Source of the DNA: Ptiloglossa arizonensis
Lineage: Eukaryota > Arthropoda > Insecta > Hymenoptera > Colletidae
NCBI RefSeq assembly: GCF_051014685.1
Contig: NC_135059.1
Location: 7,068,001 to 7,132,000 of the forward strand
DNA: 64,000 nucleotides
Reading direction: 5' to 3'
Shown: positions 11,783 to 23,365 of the stretch, one piece after another
Numbering within the stretch: the first letter of the stretch is position 1
Layout of the letters: the number at the start of each line of letters is the position of its first letter
The notes under the pieces: generated by a model
Databases searched by the model: none
What the model saw: the letters and a program-made list of their open reading frames with translations, nothing else
What the model was told of the DNA's origin: nothing
Translations under genes and position numbers: made by a program

Positions 11783-13469
11783 TACATACGTACAACCACT
11801 ACTGGTGCACGATAGTCTCGATTGGAAAATTACGAAAAGAGTGCAAAAAAAAAAAAAAAACAAATATAAAGGAAACTGGGAACAGAAATTTAGGGGTTGC
11901 TTACGACCTTTACGAGTTTCGTCTTTCATAATCTTCGAACGCAAGTGAAAAGGAATGTCGAGTTCGAGGACACTACGTAGTAGAAGCATGCGGAAAAAGA
12001 TTGTGGAGGGTCGTAATCTCGCTCTGTAATTTCTCTGTTTTAATTTTCGTCCGTAACAAGAATCCAATTAACTCATCAAGAGCCGTAGCTCTTGTTGAAG
12101 GATAAATAAAAGGGCGGTGAAAGAAACGTTCCTCTTTCACGAAGAAATTTCTTCTCTCCGTGTCCTCGAGCCAGGACTTTTTGAGTACAGACCGACGTAA
12201 TCGTTGCAACATTTTTTCCACCACCTGTTTTCAGGACGAAAAATAAAAAAAAAAAAAAAGGAACGGTCAACAATCACGACACATTGCTGAGACTCGAAAA
12301 CCCTCCGATTTACTCCCCTTCGCTCCCATTGGAAAGAAAAGTCAGAAAACAACTGGTTGCAAGGAAAACAATAAGGTTATTAGGGAAAAGGGGGCGATTA
12401 CGTTCCAGCCCTTAATTGGTAGCGCTCTGTTCACTTGTATAATCATTACCACTGGCCTGCCTCTATTTACTGCTTTCCCTTTCGACCGTGGAACGGAAAA
12501 ATTCCAAAAGAAATACCACCATCTCCGTTTTAACTCCCACCGCATCCCCAACCCCCTCTAAATACCATTTGAGCTCGTTCACAAACGAATTTCAGGAAAA
12601 TCTCCACAGAGATCACATTATTTGTATAATTATTTATTTCTACGCAAGAGGAGCTTAATCGCGCAAGGCATTCGAGTGATAAATTGCGGTTTGTGTAAAG
12701 AACGAATCAGAAGGGATGTATAGCAAAACTTTCATCGTCCGAACAAATGTAGGAAAGTTTTCGGAATATATTCTCGGATAATAAAACACTCTATTCTGAT
12801 GTCGTTGTATACTTTAAGGTGAAACAACAAGTACATCGCTGGGCGTGGTAAACAAAATAATGAAAATAATCGATTTAAGTCGATAATTACGATTTCCACA
12901 TTTGTTGGTACGATTTACAGACTTCTTGCGGAGTAATAAATGTTGTAATCCATGGAATTAAATATTCCATGTTGACAGCGTGTAGTCTAGCATTTTTTCA
13001 CGATCTAGAATAAAACGGAGTTTTTTTTTCGTAATAGGACCATGCATTGTACGAATCTAAATCTCATTTAAAAAATATAAAATTAACGATAATACACGGT
13101 TCTAGAATTTCTCTGGAAATTCGAAAGACATTGCCGACAATCACTTTTATTTCAATGTTTTACTCGACTCCCTCTTTAATTGCAAGCCTCTTACAAATCC
13201 TTAATCCACAGATAACGATGGTTACTTCTTGTGAATAATTGATCGTTTGGATATACAATACATTCGTTACTTTCAAAAGTTTTAAGAATAATCTCAAATA
13301 AATTTTTCGTTCAGTTTTTCATTTTCTCTAATAAGGGGAAATTAAATGAAATTTCACTCGTATTTATTTACAGATACTTACGTATTTATTAAATACTTTA
13401 CGAAATACACAAGTATTCGTAAATTGATACAAACAATATATACGTATAAATATTTATAAATTAGTGTTT

Positions 13470-13545
13470 TTCTGTATTAATTCCCTTACTTCCATCTATG
13501 GAATATACTGGCTCGACTCGTCCAAAAAATTCTAGGACACTCTGT
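13470..13545. mobile_element. End fragment related to the 11069-11782 element
   Basis: The block TATGGAATATACTGG...AAATTCTAGGACACTCTGT parallels the right terminus at 11735-11782 (CATAGAACATATTGG...AAATTCTGGGACACCTTGT). Only about 75 bases are alignable by eye, and the other end is missing. Confidence 0.45.
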
Positions 13546-14352
13546 GTCAATTTTGCGTATTCAAGAACGTCTTTTCTCCTCGAAGCATCACACTCTGCCA
13601 CGTGATTGACTACAGTTGGAAGCTGAAGAGAGTCTCGAGGGGAATACTCCTCGACTATGTCCGCGGACCGCGTTTCCTTACGTTTGACTTGTAAGAAACA
13701 TCATCCGATTGACATTCTCTGATTTTCATGAAACGTGGCAGACAAATATAGCATCAAGCTCTGGCGACAGTACAGAGTGAAATATTTATTCCGACAATTC
13801 GGTTCAAAAAGAAATTCATTTTTTTTTCAATATTTCCTCAAAGTGTACGCTTTCGAAAATAACTGTGCAAATGGTTCTCCTCGAGTTGATCAAATTAATA
13901 AAGTTACAAACGTTTAAAGAGTGCAATGGCTAACAACGTGCGTAAAAAAAATACTCGGAACGCGTTTTTCCCGATATACGCATTTTTTAAACCAGTTGAC
14001 GGTATATCTCAAGTTCCAGTTGACCGATTTACTTCAACTTCAGAGAGAACTTTTAGCAGATGTCCCTTTACGGCACGAATCACGGGTTTGAAAATTTGAT
14101 TTTTTTTCCCCTATTTTTTTTTCTAGCACACTAAAGGCAAAAACGACACGAAAAAATGGATGTTCAAACTTCAAAAGCCCGCTTCTCTTCTTTTTTTTTT
14201 TTCATTTTTGAGATTTTTCTTTCCGTGGTTCGCTCCGTCTCCACTTTCGTACTAATCAAGATGCTTTTTTGTTTTTTCCCTTTCGTGTACGTTGAACGAT
14301 CGAAATGACGTCAGCCATTCGGATCAGTTCGTCAAAACGCACTTTATCGAAC

Positions 14353-14371
14353 ATTGCACGACTTGTGCAAT
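14353..14371. promoter_or_regulatory. ATTGCAC...GTGCAAT dyad
   Basis: A perfect 7-bp inverted repeat around GACTT, with ATTGCAC/GTGCAAT half-sites resembling C/EBP half-sites, lies about 1.4 kb upstream of the exon-1 ATG. It could be a protein-binding dyad or chance. Confidence 0.28.
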
Positions 14372-15029
14372 TTTTATTATTTTTATTTACAAAAAATCAT
14401 ATACAGTTTGTGGTTTTTTTGGAAGAAAGCAGGAGGAAGTCTTTTTACCTAAATTACTAGAATACTCTTAAAAACGATTAGACTCGTATTTTATTTGTAG
14501 ACCGATAAATTGAACTTACTCATTTAGTTAAAAAAAAAGAAGTCGATTTATGAAATTTAAAACAGTGAAACATCGCTGTTTATCGTACGAATTCAAAAAT
14601 AATGAAAACTTGCAGGTAATTAGATAATATTCGGTCGGAATCGTCGATCCTCTATTACCCTTATCTGAAAATAATTGTTCCGCTGAAATGGACATTTCCT
14701 ATAATTAGCAGATACTACCCGATAACGACGCTCAACGAGGAATTAATAATTCTATGTATTTTCCAATAATCCTTTAGCAATGTCAAATTAAGGAGACGTT
14801 TAAGCCCCTGCACGAACGTTTGCTTTTATCGCGTGGTATGATCGATTTTCGCGATTCATGGAATCGATTCGCGTTGAAATCGGTAACGCGCGAGAAAGGG
14901 TCTCGATTCTCTGGTAAATCGATCGAAAAATGGACATCGCCGAAGAACGTGCACTCAAATGACTCAACGATGGTCGGGCGAGGGTTAAGGGTTAATTTAC
15001 TCGCGTGGCGGTAAGGGTTGGACAACGTG

Positions 15030-15211
15030 TCCGGTTCAGCAGCCCGCGGGCCGCAAGAGTGCCCGTTGACTCACGAAACCGGCCAATTTTCCGGACGAAT
15101 ATTCGAGGGGAACCGGTCCACCGAGGACCGCCCCTGAACCACCACCAGTCGCGCGTCATTACCACCACCAGGTGGTCGTAGAGGGTCGCGCGTGGGGCGC
15201 AACTCCCGCAC
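15030..15211 (+). promoter_or_regulatory. Putative promoter-proximal segment with E-box palindrome
   Basis: This GC-rich stretch lies immediately upstream of the proposed 5' UTR. It has the direct repeat ACCACCACCAG at 15139-15149 and 15161-15171. The second copy forms a perfect palindrome, ACCACC-A-GGTGGT (15164-15176), containing the CAGGTG E-box bound by Snail or bHLH-class factors. Its position before exon 1 suggests promoter function. No assay or conservation data are available. Confidence 0.35.
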
Positions 15212-15789
15212 AGTCGGTCGGTCGTTTTCGTGGACGTTCGTGCGAACGTACGGCGCTGTTGCCTCTCCGGTCGACGCGCGTCAGCGGGACGAAGGGTGGG
15301 GGTTCGAGCTGTCGAGGAGTGGGGCGTAGGGGCTAGGAGTCAGCGGTCGTAGTGGGGGTAGAAGCGACGAGAGGGCGGCATTAGTTGGCAGCGGGTGCAC
15401 TTGGACACGCGATCGTCGCGCGGCACACACGGTTCTGCCCAAATGCCTGGCCGGCAGCGGCTGTTTCCTCGCGACGCGTGCCTCTCGCGCGATCGTCACG
15501 CGTGCGACTACTCGTGAGAGGGAGAGGTCAAGGGGAGTCCCGCAGACCTCTTCAGCCCCGTGGCCGACCGCCGTCACCTCCCTTTTCCAGACGCGACAAG
15601 GTGCTCTCGGTTCTTACCTGTGCTGGGTTGCTTCGTCCGGTGACTACCGCGATACAACCGAGTGCCCGACTGTGAACACTTCGACCGCACCGTGGACTTT
15701 TAACACAGTGACTAATCGGTGCTAGTGGCTCTCCGTTTACCATCGAACGATTCGTAGTGAACTGACGGCTATCAACGACCACGATCGTC
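15212..15789 (+). other. Probable 5' UTR and transcription start region of the 15790 exon
   Basis: This is GC-rich, CpG-rich sequence running without a clear break into the exon-1 ATG. A possible insect initiator-like CAGT lies at 15211-15214, and GGACG, a match to the downstream-element core RGWYV, lies at 15232-15236. That spacing (+21) is shorter than the usual +28, so the exact start site is not fixed. An alternative CAGT occurs near 15706. No TATA box was noted. The UTR limits are inferred, and an upstream non-coding exon is possible. Confidence 0.4.
15443..15517 (+). CDS. Upstream ORF (24 codons) in the putative 5' UTR
   Basis: ATG at 15443 starts a 24-codon frame ending in TGA at 15515-15517, 272 bases before the main ATG. 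The peptide is basic (start MPGRQRLFPRDA) and resembles no family I know. If the transcript starts near 15212 this would be a uORF that could reduce initiation at the signal-peptide ATG. That regulatory role is inference; only the ORF is seen. Confidence 0.3.
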   Translation: MPGRQRLFPRDACLSRDRHACDYS

Positions 15790-15835
15790 ATGGATTGGAA
15801 ACTCGGGTTGCTGCTGACCTGTCTCGTCGTAACCG
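15790..15835 (+). CDS. First coding exon of an unidentified secreted or membrane protein (5' partial gene)
   Basis: An ATG in the context gatcgtcATGG opens a reading frame of 15 codons plus one base: MDWKLGLLLTCLVVT, then G. An acidic/basic start (D2, K4) leads into a run of Leu, Cys, Val and Thr, the shape of a signal peptide. The frame meets a strong donor, G|GTGAGT, at 15835/15836. Reading through gives only seven more codons before TGA at 15862-15864, so a spliced exon explains the sequence better than a short ORF. The intron would be phase 1, which is common just after signal peptides in extracellular, for example immunoglobulin-type, proteins. The exon sits at the end of a GC-rich promoter-like segment. 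No mature domain is visible, so the protein cannot be named. Start and donor are seen directly; signal-peptide function is inferred. Confidence 0.72.
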
Positions 15836-15841
15836 GTGAGT

Positions 15842-17559
15842 GTATCTATCCGCGTTGAAATTTTTACGAGGAACGACAGAGCAGTCGATGCATTCGTCGC
15901 GTGCCGCGAACGGAAAGAGGGTTTTCAGTCGGTCGAATCGTCGATGCAGACGTCGACGGCGTGCTGTGTCACTCTATGCGGCAGTTGGGGAGCGGGAGGA
16001 TAGCGTGCGTCCGGCCGCATTAAAAATTCCGCTAGGACGAGTTCGGGCCGCCGTTTGTTCGATAATCCGGGTAACGTTCTTGAGATTTTTTTTTTTTTCT
16101 TTTTCGCGCGCCGCAACGTCGATCGAAGGCTTCCGCGAGTTCGTGGCGCATTTACCGAGTTTTCGAAACGATCGGGGAAAACTGCGTCGACTCGGCGTAT
16201 TTACGTCCGGGGTGGGACAAAGAAATTATTATTCATAGATAAGGTCGCGACGACTTTCACGCGTGGAACTTTCGTTTCGAATGGCTCGGCCGAGTTTTCA
16301 GCGTCTTTTCCCGACCTTTCTCGAGATATTCCAGACGATCAATTTTAACGCTCGAACAAAGCCAAGTAAAATAATTCTAAGCACTTTCAACGTTTCAGCC
16401 CCGCGCTTCAGCCCCGATCGTTGCACGAACTACTCGAATAGAAATGTATTTCTCCAATGGTAGCGATAAAATGGCTAGGAATTAAACATTTCTTAAACCG
16501 TTTAGAATTTTACACCCTGGTACGTTTCGTTAGTCCGATGTATGGAATGTTCTATTCCGTGTTTATAAATTCTGTTAGCGTAATCGCCCCTTTGTCTCTC
16601 GTGTGTGTAATTTATTACACTTTTCATAATTAATCTTGTACATTGCATCGGTTCGATTGGTCTCAATCGACGATTCATCGATGTCTAACCTTAAAATGGT
16701 CGTCGCGGAGCCTCAGAGAGTTCCGGATGAATTTTTCGTTTCACGAAAACCGCTAAATCTTTTTTCGGTTGTCCCAAATATTAGAAAGATTCCTCTCTGT
16801 TTTCGTACGGTCTGTGGTAGTTGACATCGTTTTAGAAACATACTCTAGTTTCTCTTTTGTAATTAGGTAGCTTCGTCGGGTAGCTTCGTAAATGGGTCTT
16901 AAAATTGTCAGGTATCCTTGAACCGAGTACCATTAAATTTTGTGTCTGCTTGTATGAACGGAGTCGCAATCAGTTGGTCTCGAGAAATGCGCTCGTGGTT
17001 CAAAAATCGCAAAGAAAAATAATTATATCTCGAAACTGTTCGGCTGTTGTCCATCTTTTCGCTTCTCTCGCAAATTAATGAGATTCATCGATGATCCTTG
17101 CGTTGTACAGAACGAAACAAATGTCACGCGTACAAACTAAAAAAATCTATTTCTTTTTACACTCGGTGCAACGAAGGGATCTCAAAATGTTCAGACATTT
17201 CTCGATCGAGTCTCTCGACATTTTTCTTCGCGTGTTTCATAAACCATTATCCTTGCTGCTTTCTAAAATATTGAAGATGTCTGCAATGTATCATCCGTGC
17301 GCAAAGAAACGAGGAAAAACCTCCTCGTATGCAAAAATGAAATAAATTTATTGTATAATGTATTCCCTTTCGCGATGCAAGATTTTCGTTTGGCAAAGAA
17401 ATCTTAAATCTTTAAGTATTGCCGCGACAAAGTCGTATTTGTTATTCTCTGTAAGAGAATTCATTGAAAATCCTTCGGAATCCTATTACACGAAATATCT
17501 GAACGTATCGGCTCCGAACGAAAGAAAATCAAAAGTAAACAATTGATCGCGAATAACTC
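15842..17559. other. Intron start: GC-rich tail of the promoter island then AT-rich
   Basis: 15842-16350 stays GC-rich, with ORFs of 97-132 codons that are low-stop artefacts, and a T-run at 16086-16100. From 16400 it is AT-rich with no recognised content. Confidence 0.35.
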
Positions 17560-20500
17560 GCCCTGCTATTACAGTTCAATGTCACAACTCACAATTCTGT
17601 CCAACGACCTTCTTGTTCGTCGTACGTTTGTTTGGTTATTGTAAGGATCAAAACTTTCTCTGTTCTACGCACAGCTAATATTTCAATCGTTTCTAACGTA
17701 TGTATATGAAACAAAAAGTGAGTAAGAAAATAGTCTCGCGCATGGAGACATCGACAGGTTCATTACTATTTCAATGTCTCCTTTTTTGGCAAATCTATTC
17801 GATAATTCTGCTCATTTTATTAAACATTTTTTTATCTTAACCCGCATCAAAGACTATTCGTAAATTATCGAATAATTCTCATAATTCTCGTCATATTCGT
17901 TTATAATTCGCTTACACTGTTATACGATTAATATTTGAGTCGTTCTCATTGTACAAATTATTACTAAATCAAGGAAAATATTTAACCTGTGAAGATATCA
18001 GCAAGTTTGTCACACACATGTTTCTCGTTCTATTTCAGTACCTTCAGCTTTTCGCAAATCTATCGAATAAGCTTCCTGTTCACTATGAATCGATAATTTG
18101 CAACGACCTACATATATCAAATGACTCGATTCCTCGACATACAAGCTTAGATCAAAAGAGAGAAAGATTCTAGCAACTAGAGATATGTTTTTCACAGACA
18201 ATACGTTCTGTTTACTCCAGTGTCTCCAGTTATTTGCAAATTTATCGAATAACACTCGTCAATGTTCATAAATCGCTTGCAATGTTCCAATTGAATTAAT
18301 AGTTGATAATTCTGCACACAAAAGTTGAAATTGTTCTTAATTAAAAGGTAATCGATACTTTTGTATGTAACTAGTTTCGGATTAAAGAGGAATTATATGT
18401 GTTTCTTGAACAGTATGTGAAAACTGTTGAAGTTAAAAATTGTTCAATCGATTTAAATCGCAATCTTGAAAAAGTGCATATCGATACCGTCTGTTCGAGA
18501 AATATCGATTAATTCGTGTATTTATGAGCCTTCACGGTTCTGTTTATACGTGTATTTATTACTTTTAACCGTATGAATACGTTGGAGGCAACTGGCAAAT
18601 TATTTTTAATGATATCGCGTTTCAAAAAAATGTCTATCGTAAAAATCAAAAAATAGAATCTGAAATTATTTTATTCTCCGAGAAGACCGCGTTTGCATTT
18701 CGGATAAACAAAATTCAACTCGATAGCTCTGCACTCGTTTATTTATTTTATCGTTGCCTAGATGGTATTGTGAATACCGTTGGTAGGCGGTATTGAGTGC
18801 ACGCTATCCAAAAATAAAAAAAAACTATTTCCATTAACAAAATTGTTGAAATCCATTAAATTGTTCGAGCACGTTATTAATTACATAGTACCTGTAAATA
18901 TTCATGCCTTTTGTAGAATTTTTAGACCTCCCTTTTCACCATGTGATGTAAAATTGACACGATTCCATAAATTGTTACGTTATCAAGATTCACTGAAATA
19001 CATGCATATCTCTCCGCTACTCGTCGCTCACATGACGTTGAAATTCTACATAGTATGTTCTTCAACACACATTTAGCCGCTAGTTCCTTATCAACAGATG
19101 TTACTACTTTGTTCGCGAGATATTGCGAGTGGCTATAGTGGGTACGTGTTAAGCGTTATTAGGTGCAATTACCCTATTTGGGTTTTCGATATATGAACCT
19201 TGAACGAAGAAGAATCACGAAAAAAGAATACCGTGTTCCTCGTTGATAACAAGTTCTCCATTCCGGAGCAGTATCTCGAAATTTCTCGAATATATTCAAT
19301 AATCTTTCCTCTCTTTGCTCACAGACCGTACTGTTCTAAATTTAGCTAATGTTTGAGTTTTCGATACAATATGTATAAATCTCGAAATCAGGAAATCTCA
19401 CAGGCAGAGACACTAGAGTTAGTTCATCGTGAATAACGTGTTCACTTTTCAACTTCAACGTTTCCAGTGTCTCTGAAATCCGTCCGATGATCCTTCTGCT
19501 CGTTGTGCATAATTCACCTTCACTGTTCCAAGTATAAGTAATATTTGAGCATACGTTAAGTTTGAACCTCGAAGAAACAGATATCGGGAAAGGAGTTCCA
19601 CGAATGTTAATACTAACTATGTTCGTTGCTGATAACGTGTTCGCTTTCTTGCCACGGTGTATTCGGAATCTCGAATCTGATCTTACTTTCACTGATCTGA
19701 TACTTGTGGCAACTTCGGCCTACAAACCTAGGCCAAATCAAAGAAATGTCCAGTAATATTTTCAAATATCTTCAAAATCTACCCAATGCTGTTCCAAAAA
19801 CAGCTAATATTTGAACATTCGACGTTTAAACCACGAACAATACGGAAATCAAGGAAGGAACCCCACTAAACCTTCTACAGCGAAGTTCATTGCAAATAAT
19901 AGATCCCTTTCTACATGAATGTCTCTAGTGTCTCCCAAATTCATCCAATAACACTCCTCGTTCTTATGCACAAATCACTTTCACTGTCCCAGATATATCT
20001 AATATTTGAGTATTCGACGTACAAACCTTGAACAAACAGAAATCAAGGAAAGAGTCCCCGTAGATATCGGTAAGTTCATTACGGATAACAGATTTGCCGC
20101 CCTGCTCGAAGATCCCTAGTACCACCCGAATCCATCCAATAACCCTCCTACTCGTTATGCATAAACGACTTTCACTGTTCCAAATGTAGCCAATATTTGA
20201 TTATTCGACATCGGTAAGTTAATCGCAGACGACAGATTCTCCTTCGTGGTCCAGCGTTTCTAGTACTTTTCGAATCAATCCAATAACCCTCGTGGTGCAT
20301 AAATGACTTTCACTGTCCCAACTATACGCGTTGGGACTCAACATACTCGTTGCAGATAACAGATCACCCTTGTTACGTCGACGTTTCTGGTATCTCTCAG
20401 ACCTAACCCAGAACCCTCGTACTCGTTATGGATAAATAACAATCACCGTTAAAAATGTACCCAATGTTCTAGTATTCGACGTATTGTGTTTACGAGTGTT

Positions 20501-20920
20501 CGACATGAAACAGATCATGGGAGAGGTCTCGCGGATCTCTGGGATTCTCGTAGACTTCTCACAGGCACTCTATCGGATTGTCCATAAAGTGATTTCATTT
20601 TTTTTCCAGTGAAAATGAAACACGATTTTTTTTAGAGCGTACAAACATTCCATTAAATGATATACTTTCCATTTTGGAAAACGAAATCACTTTCCGAACA
20701 ACCCAGAATACGATACCTCAGTGTTCCAGGTATCTCTCGAACCTAATCATTGGATTGGTCGCGCACGAGTGACCGTCACTGTTCCAACCGTACCCCAGTA
20801 TTTGAATACTCGAGGTAGGATAAACCCCGAAGAAATTCATAGAAAGAGTCCCACGGATCTTCGTGACCCGTATCGAGCTCCACGAGTTCGTTGCAGATAA
20901 CAGGTACTCCTTGCTACCCT
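17560..20920. repeat. Ancient diverged tandem array, unit ~190-200 bp
   Basis: A composite unit recurs: AATATTTGAGTATTCGACG, ACCTTGAACAAACAGAAATC, TTCATTGCAGATAACAG, CCAGTGTCTC...AATCCATCCAATAACCCTCC, CTCGTTATGCATAAA, CACTTTCACTGTTCCAA. The AATATTTGA landmark falls at 19348 (AATGTTTGAG), 19540, 19806, 20001 and 20192, giving spacings of 192, 266, 195 and 191. Further decayed copies follow near 20320, 20475 and 20793. More diverged partial units (CTCCAGTGTCTCC, ATCGAATAACACTC, AATGTTCCAA) reach back to about 17560. The MITE at 20573 splits it. ORFs inside are by-products of the repeat. Confidence 0.7.
20573..20708. mobile_element. MITE copy A, mariner-like termini (~135 bp)
   Basis: The left end TCGGATTGTCCATAAAGTG and right end CACTTTCCGAACAACCCAGA are inverted repeats of about 27 bases around GTGATTTC-type sequence. 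The interior contains GTGAAAATGAAACACGATTTTTT, the ACAAACATTCCATTAAATGATATA block and CTTTCCATTTTGG, shared with the copies at 38.9 and 58.0 kb. It interrupts the 17.6-20.9 kb tandem array, so it inserted after the array formed. Confidence 0.78.
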
Positions 20921-21660
20921 CCTGTCTCCGGGTTCTCGCGATTCCGTCCAACGATTCTTCCGCACGCGTTTTCCCGCAACCGGTCCCCCGGACCGTGCTC
21001 CTGGTTCCTCGTTTCAAAACTCATTTCGCGATACTGGATAAACAAGACCGCGACACCGCGAGCCGTCGGAAGCTCTCTCGAGCCCTGGGGCTCTCCGGTG
21101 TTCGACCCAATTACCAGCTTGGCGTTCGGTTTTTCCGGTTGCTTTCGCCGCCACGGGCGTCCCGTCGGGTCCGTGATCTTTCCGGAAACGCGCGTCCCCG
21201 ATAACGGAAGGGAGACCGGTGCCGAATCGCGAGACACCGGCGATCCGATCAACGGATAAGAAGCGTATCGCGTATAGATCGATAAGCAGCGAGGATGGAG
21301 CGGTCGGTCGCGGTGTCGAGAGCAACGCCGCGCCGACCGCGCTCGTTGCGAGCTCCAATTTCCTGATGGAAGTGGATTAATATAATTTAATGGCGCCCCG
21401 GGAGAATTATGCATCTCGTAGCGCGATCTTCCTGCGAACCGACGCGCTAGCGACGGCCTCGAGCCGCTCTTGTATACAACGACAACAACCGAGGGTCGGT
21501 GGCGTTTTTTTTTAGAGCCATTGGTCGCGTAATCGATCTCGAATCGAGACCGAAGATCTGTTCGATTATCAACGTCCCGCGAATCGATGGTCCAGTTTGC
21601 GAATGCGAACGATTTTTCGGTGCTAGGAAGGTTTTTAGCGAGGAACGATTTCAAGAAGTT
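20921..21660. other. GC-rich island with a 246-codon minus-strand ORF of doubtful coding value
   Basis: Stops are depleted in several frames at once because of high GC, which explains overlapping ORFs on both strands. The minus-strand translation is Arg/Ser/Pro-rich without domain, hydrophobic core or repeats. An internal block at 21370-21415 (GATTAATATAATTTAATGGCG) looks like a homeodomain-site cluster. More likely a conserved non-coding island. Confidence 0.35.
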
Positions 21661-21889
21661 ACGTGTAGATCGTTACGTGTACGAAGTGTACCATTGTTCG
21701 TGTTCGAATCGTGTTACAAATCAACGGGCGCGCTCGTCGCGCGAAATATAGTATTCACTACTTTCGTTTCTCTATTGTTTATCGCGAATCATTTACCCGC
21801 GTATTGTGTATCGTTAAATGAAATAATATTGGACACCGACTCTGCCGTGTTTACGTTATAGTGTGCGTTGCACGTTTACTGGGTCACGA

Positions 21890-21955
21890 TGCGAAATGTG
21901 ATTCCCACAGTGGGTCACGGTCAGGAAAGTTTGAAAAATAGTAGACGACAACACG
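21890..21955. repeat. Possible hAT-like terminal relic
   Basis: TGGGTCACGGTCAGGAAAGTTTGAAAAATAG resembles hAT right ends (GGGTCGCG...AGTTTGAGAAACACTG). TGGGTCACG is repeated about 46 bases upstream. Weak by-eye similarity only. Confidence 0.28.
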
Positions 21956-22570
21956 GCTTGAAAAAGAACTAATTAACGTAACGATGATTAGCTTACTGGG
22001 CTAAAAATTCACGTGGTTTGGGTTTGTGGAATTGTTGCCGCGATTCTTCTAAACGAACATTCGTAAATAATTAGTTTTTCTACTTTTCAGCTGCCAGAAG
22101 TGTTTTTCTTTTATGTCCAGTCATTTTAGATCAAGGGCTCTGTTTCATGTTCTTGTATTTTTTCTTTTTTTTTTGTTAGAGTGCATTATTTTGAGAATCT
22201 ATTCTCTACGTTTCGTTGCAAAATTTGAAAAATTTACCCTTCTGTAGAATATTGAAGCGAGTGGTTGCGAATCTGGAACCGTTGAAACGGTTCGAAATTT
22301 GGAACGTGAACTTTCTCTGGAACCAAATGCGCAAAAAGCAATTAAAGTAACAATGAAAATTTAAGTGCGATAATTTGGCAATTCGCTCCGAAACGTACAC
22401 ATCGTGGCTCCGAAGTAATTTAAATTGTACTTTTCCGATTTTCTGTATATTCAGCGAAGAGATACAATTTTTCGTTAAAAAATTAAAAATTACATTCAAC
22501 GATAAGCTTATCAAAAATTCCACAACAAAGACCATTAACCAATTAACAGAATCAACTTGAAAAAAAAAAG

Positions 22571-22760
22571 AAATCCTATCGCACAACACCTTTTAACACC
22601 TTTTAACACTCGTATCGACTTTACGCTACGTACAGATTGTTAAAAGAATTTTGAAAACTGGCAAATCTCATCGACTACCGAAATCAATTCGAAAAAAAAT
22701 ATTCTATTACGCAAACACTCGGTGCAATACCGTTTAACACTTGCGTCGACTTTCCGCAAA
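22571..22760. repeat. Diverged local duplication, ~130-bp period
   Basis: AAATCCTATCGCACAACACC...TTTTAACACTCGTATCGACTTTACGC is echoed by ATTCTATTACGCAAACACTC...GTTTAACACTTGCGTCGACTTTCCGC. The motif CCTTTTAACA is also doubled inside the first copy. Confidence 0.5.
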
Positions 22761-23299
22761 GCTAGAAGACTTCCGGGTCGCTGGTGACCCAAAAATTAAA
22801 GACACCTATCGTCAACTCTTACCCTCGAAGAAGGGTAATTCTCTCGTGTTGACTTCGTAACGTACTACACTATTAAAAAGTCAATCGACCAACACGATTC
22901 ATCGCGCTATTGTTCCAAAAAGAAAAAAAAAAAAAGGAAAGAAAACTCACCCGACACCTTCGAAGATGCCCCAATTATTTATTCGAGAGGGCATAGATTC
23001 CCCAAGCCCAGTCTCTCGTTTCGTTTCGATATCCCGCGTTCGTATCACGGCGTGTACAGGTGTCGGTCGGAACGATTCCGCGATATCTTCACTGCTTAAC
23101 GATAATGTTCATAATAATTTAATTTAACACTTGGCGAGAGAAGGAGGTCACAGTCGCGCATCGATCTTCCCCGGAGAGTCCGCTGGATGCAGCGAGCAAA
23201 TATTAAAGAGGCACCCTCCACCTCTACTCTAACCCCCCACTCGGCCGAAACCATCCCCTCCCTCCACCGTCAATCCACCGCGTCCTCGCGCTTTTCTTT

Positions 23300-23365
23300 C
23301 CCTCTGTTCGTTCGTTTCTTTTTTTTCTTTCTTTCTTCTTTTCTTTTCTTTTTTCTTCCCTTCCT
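23300..23365. repeat. Polypyrimidine (TTTC)n tract
   Basis: A long C/T-only stretch (TTTTTTTTCTTTCTTTCTTC and similar). It is roughly inverse-complementary to the purine tract at 23727-23787, so the pair could fold back or form triplex DNA. Confidence 0.85.

Larger units (their letters stand above)
11783..15029. other. Upstream flank of the promoter
   Basis: Mostly AT-rich. Poly-A at 11845-11861 and 12247-12260. Palindromic CCATGGAATTAAATATTCCATG at about 12951. Terminal relic at 13470-13545 and C/EBP-like dyad at 14353. GC rises from about 14800 into the promoter. No gene recognised. Confidence 0.35.

Noticed and set aside
17560..20920. Possible CRISPR-like array because of regular repeats
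   Set aside because: Units are about 190 bp, diverged throughout and in eukaryotic intron; there are no short constant repeats separated by unique spacers anywhere in the window.
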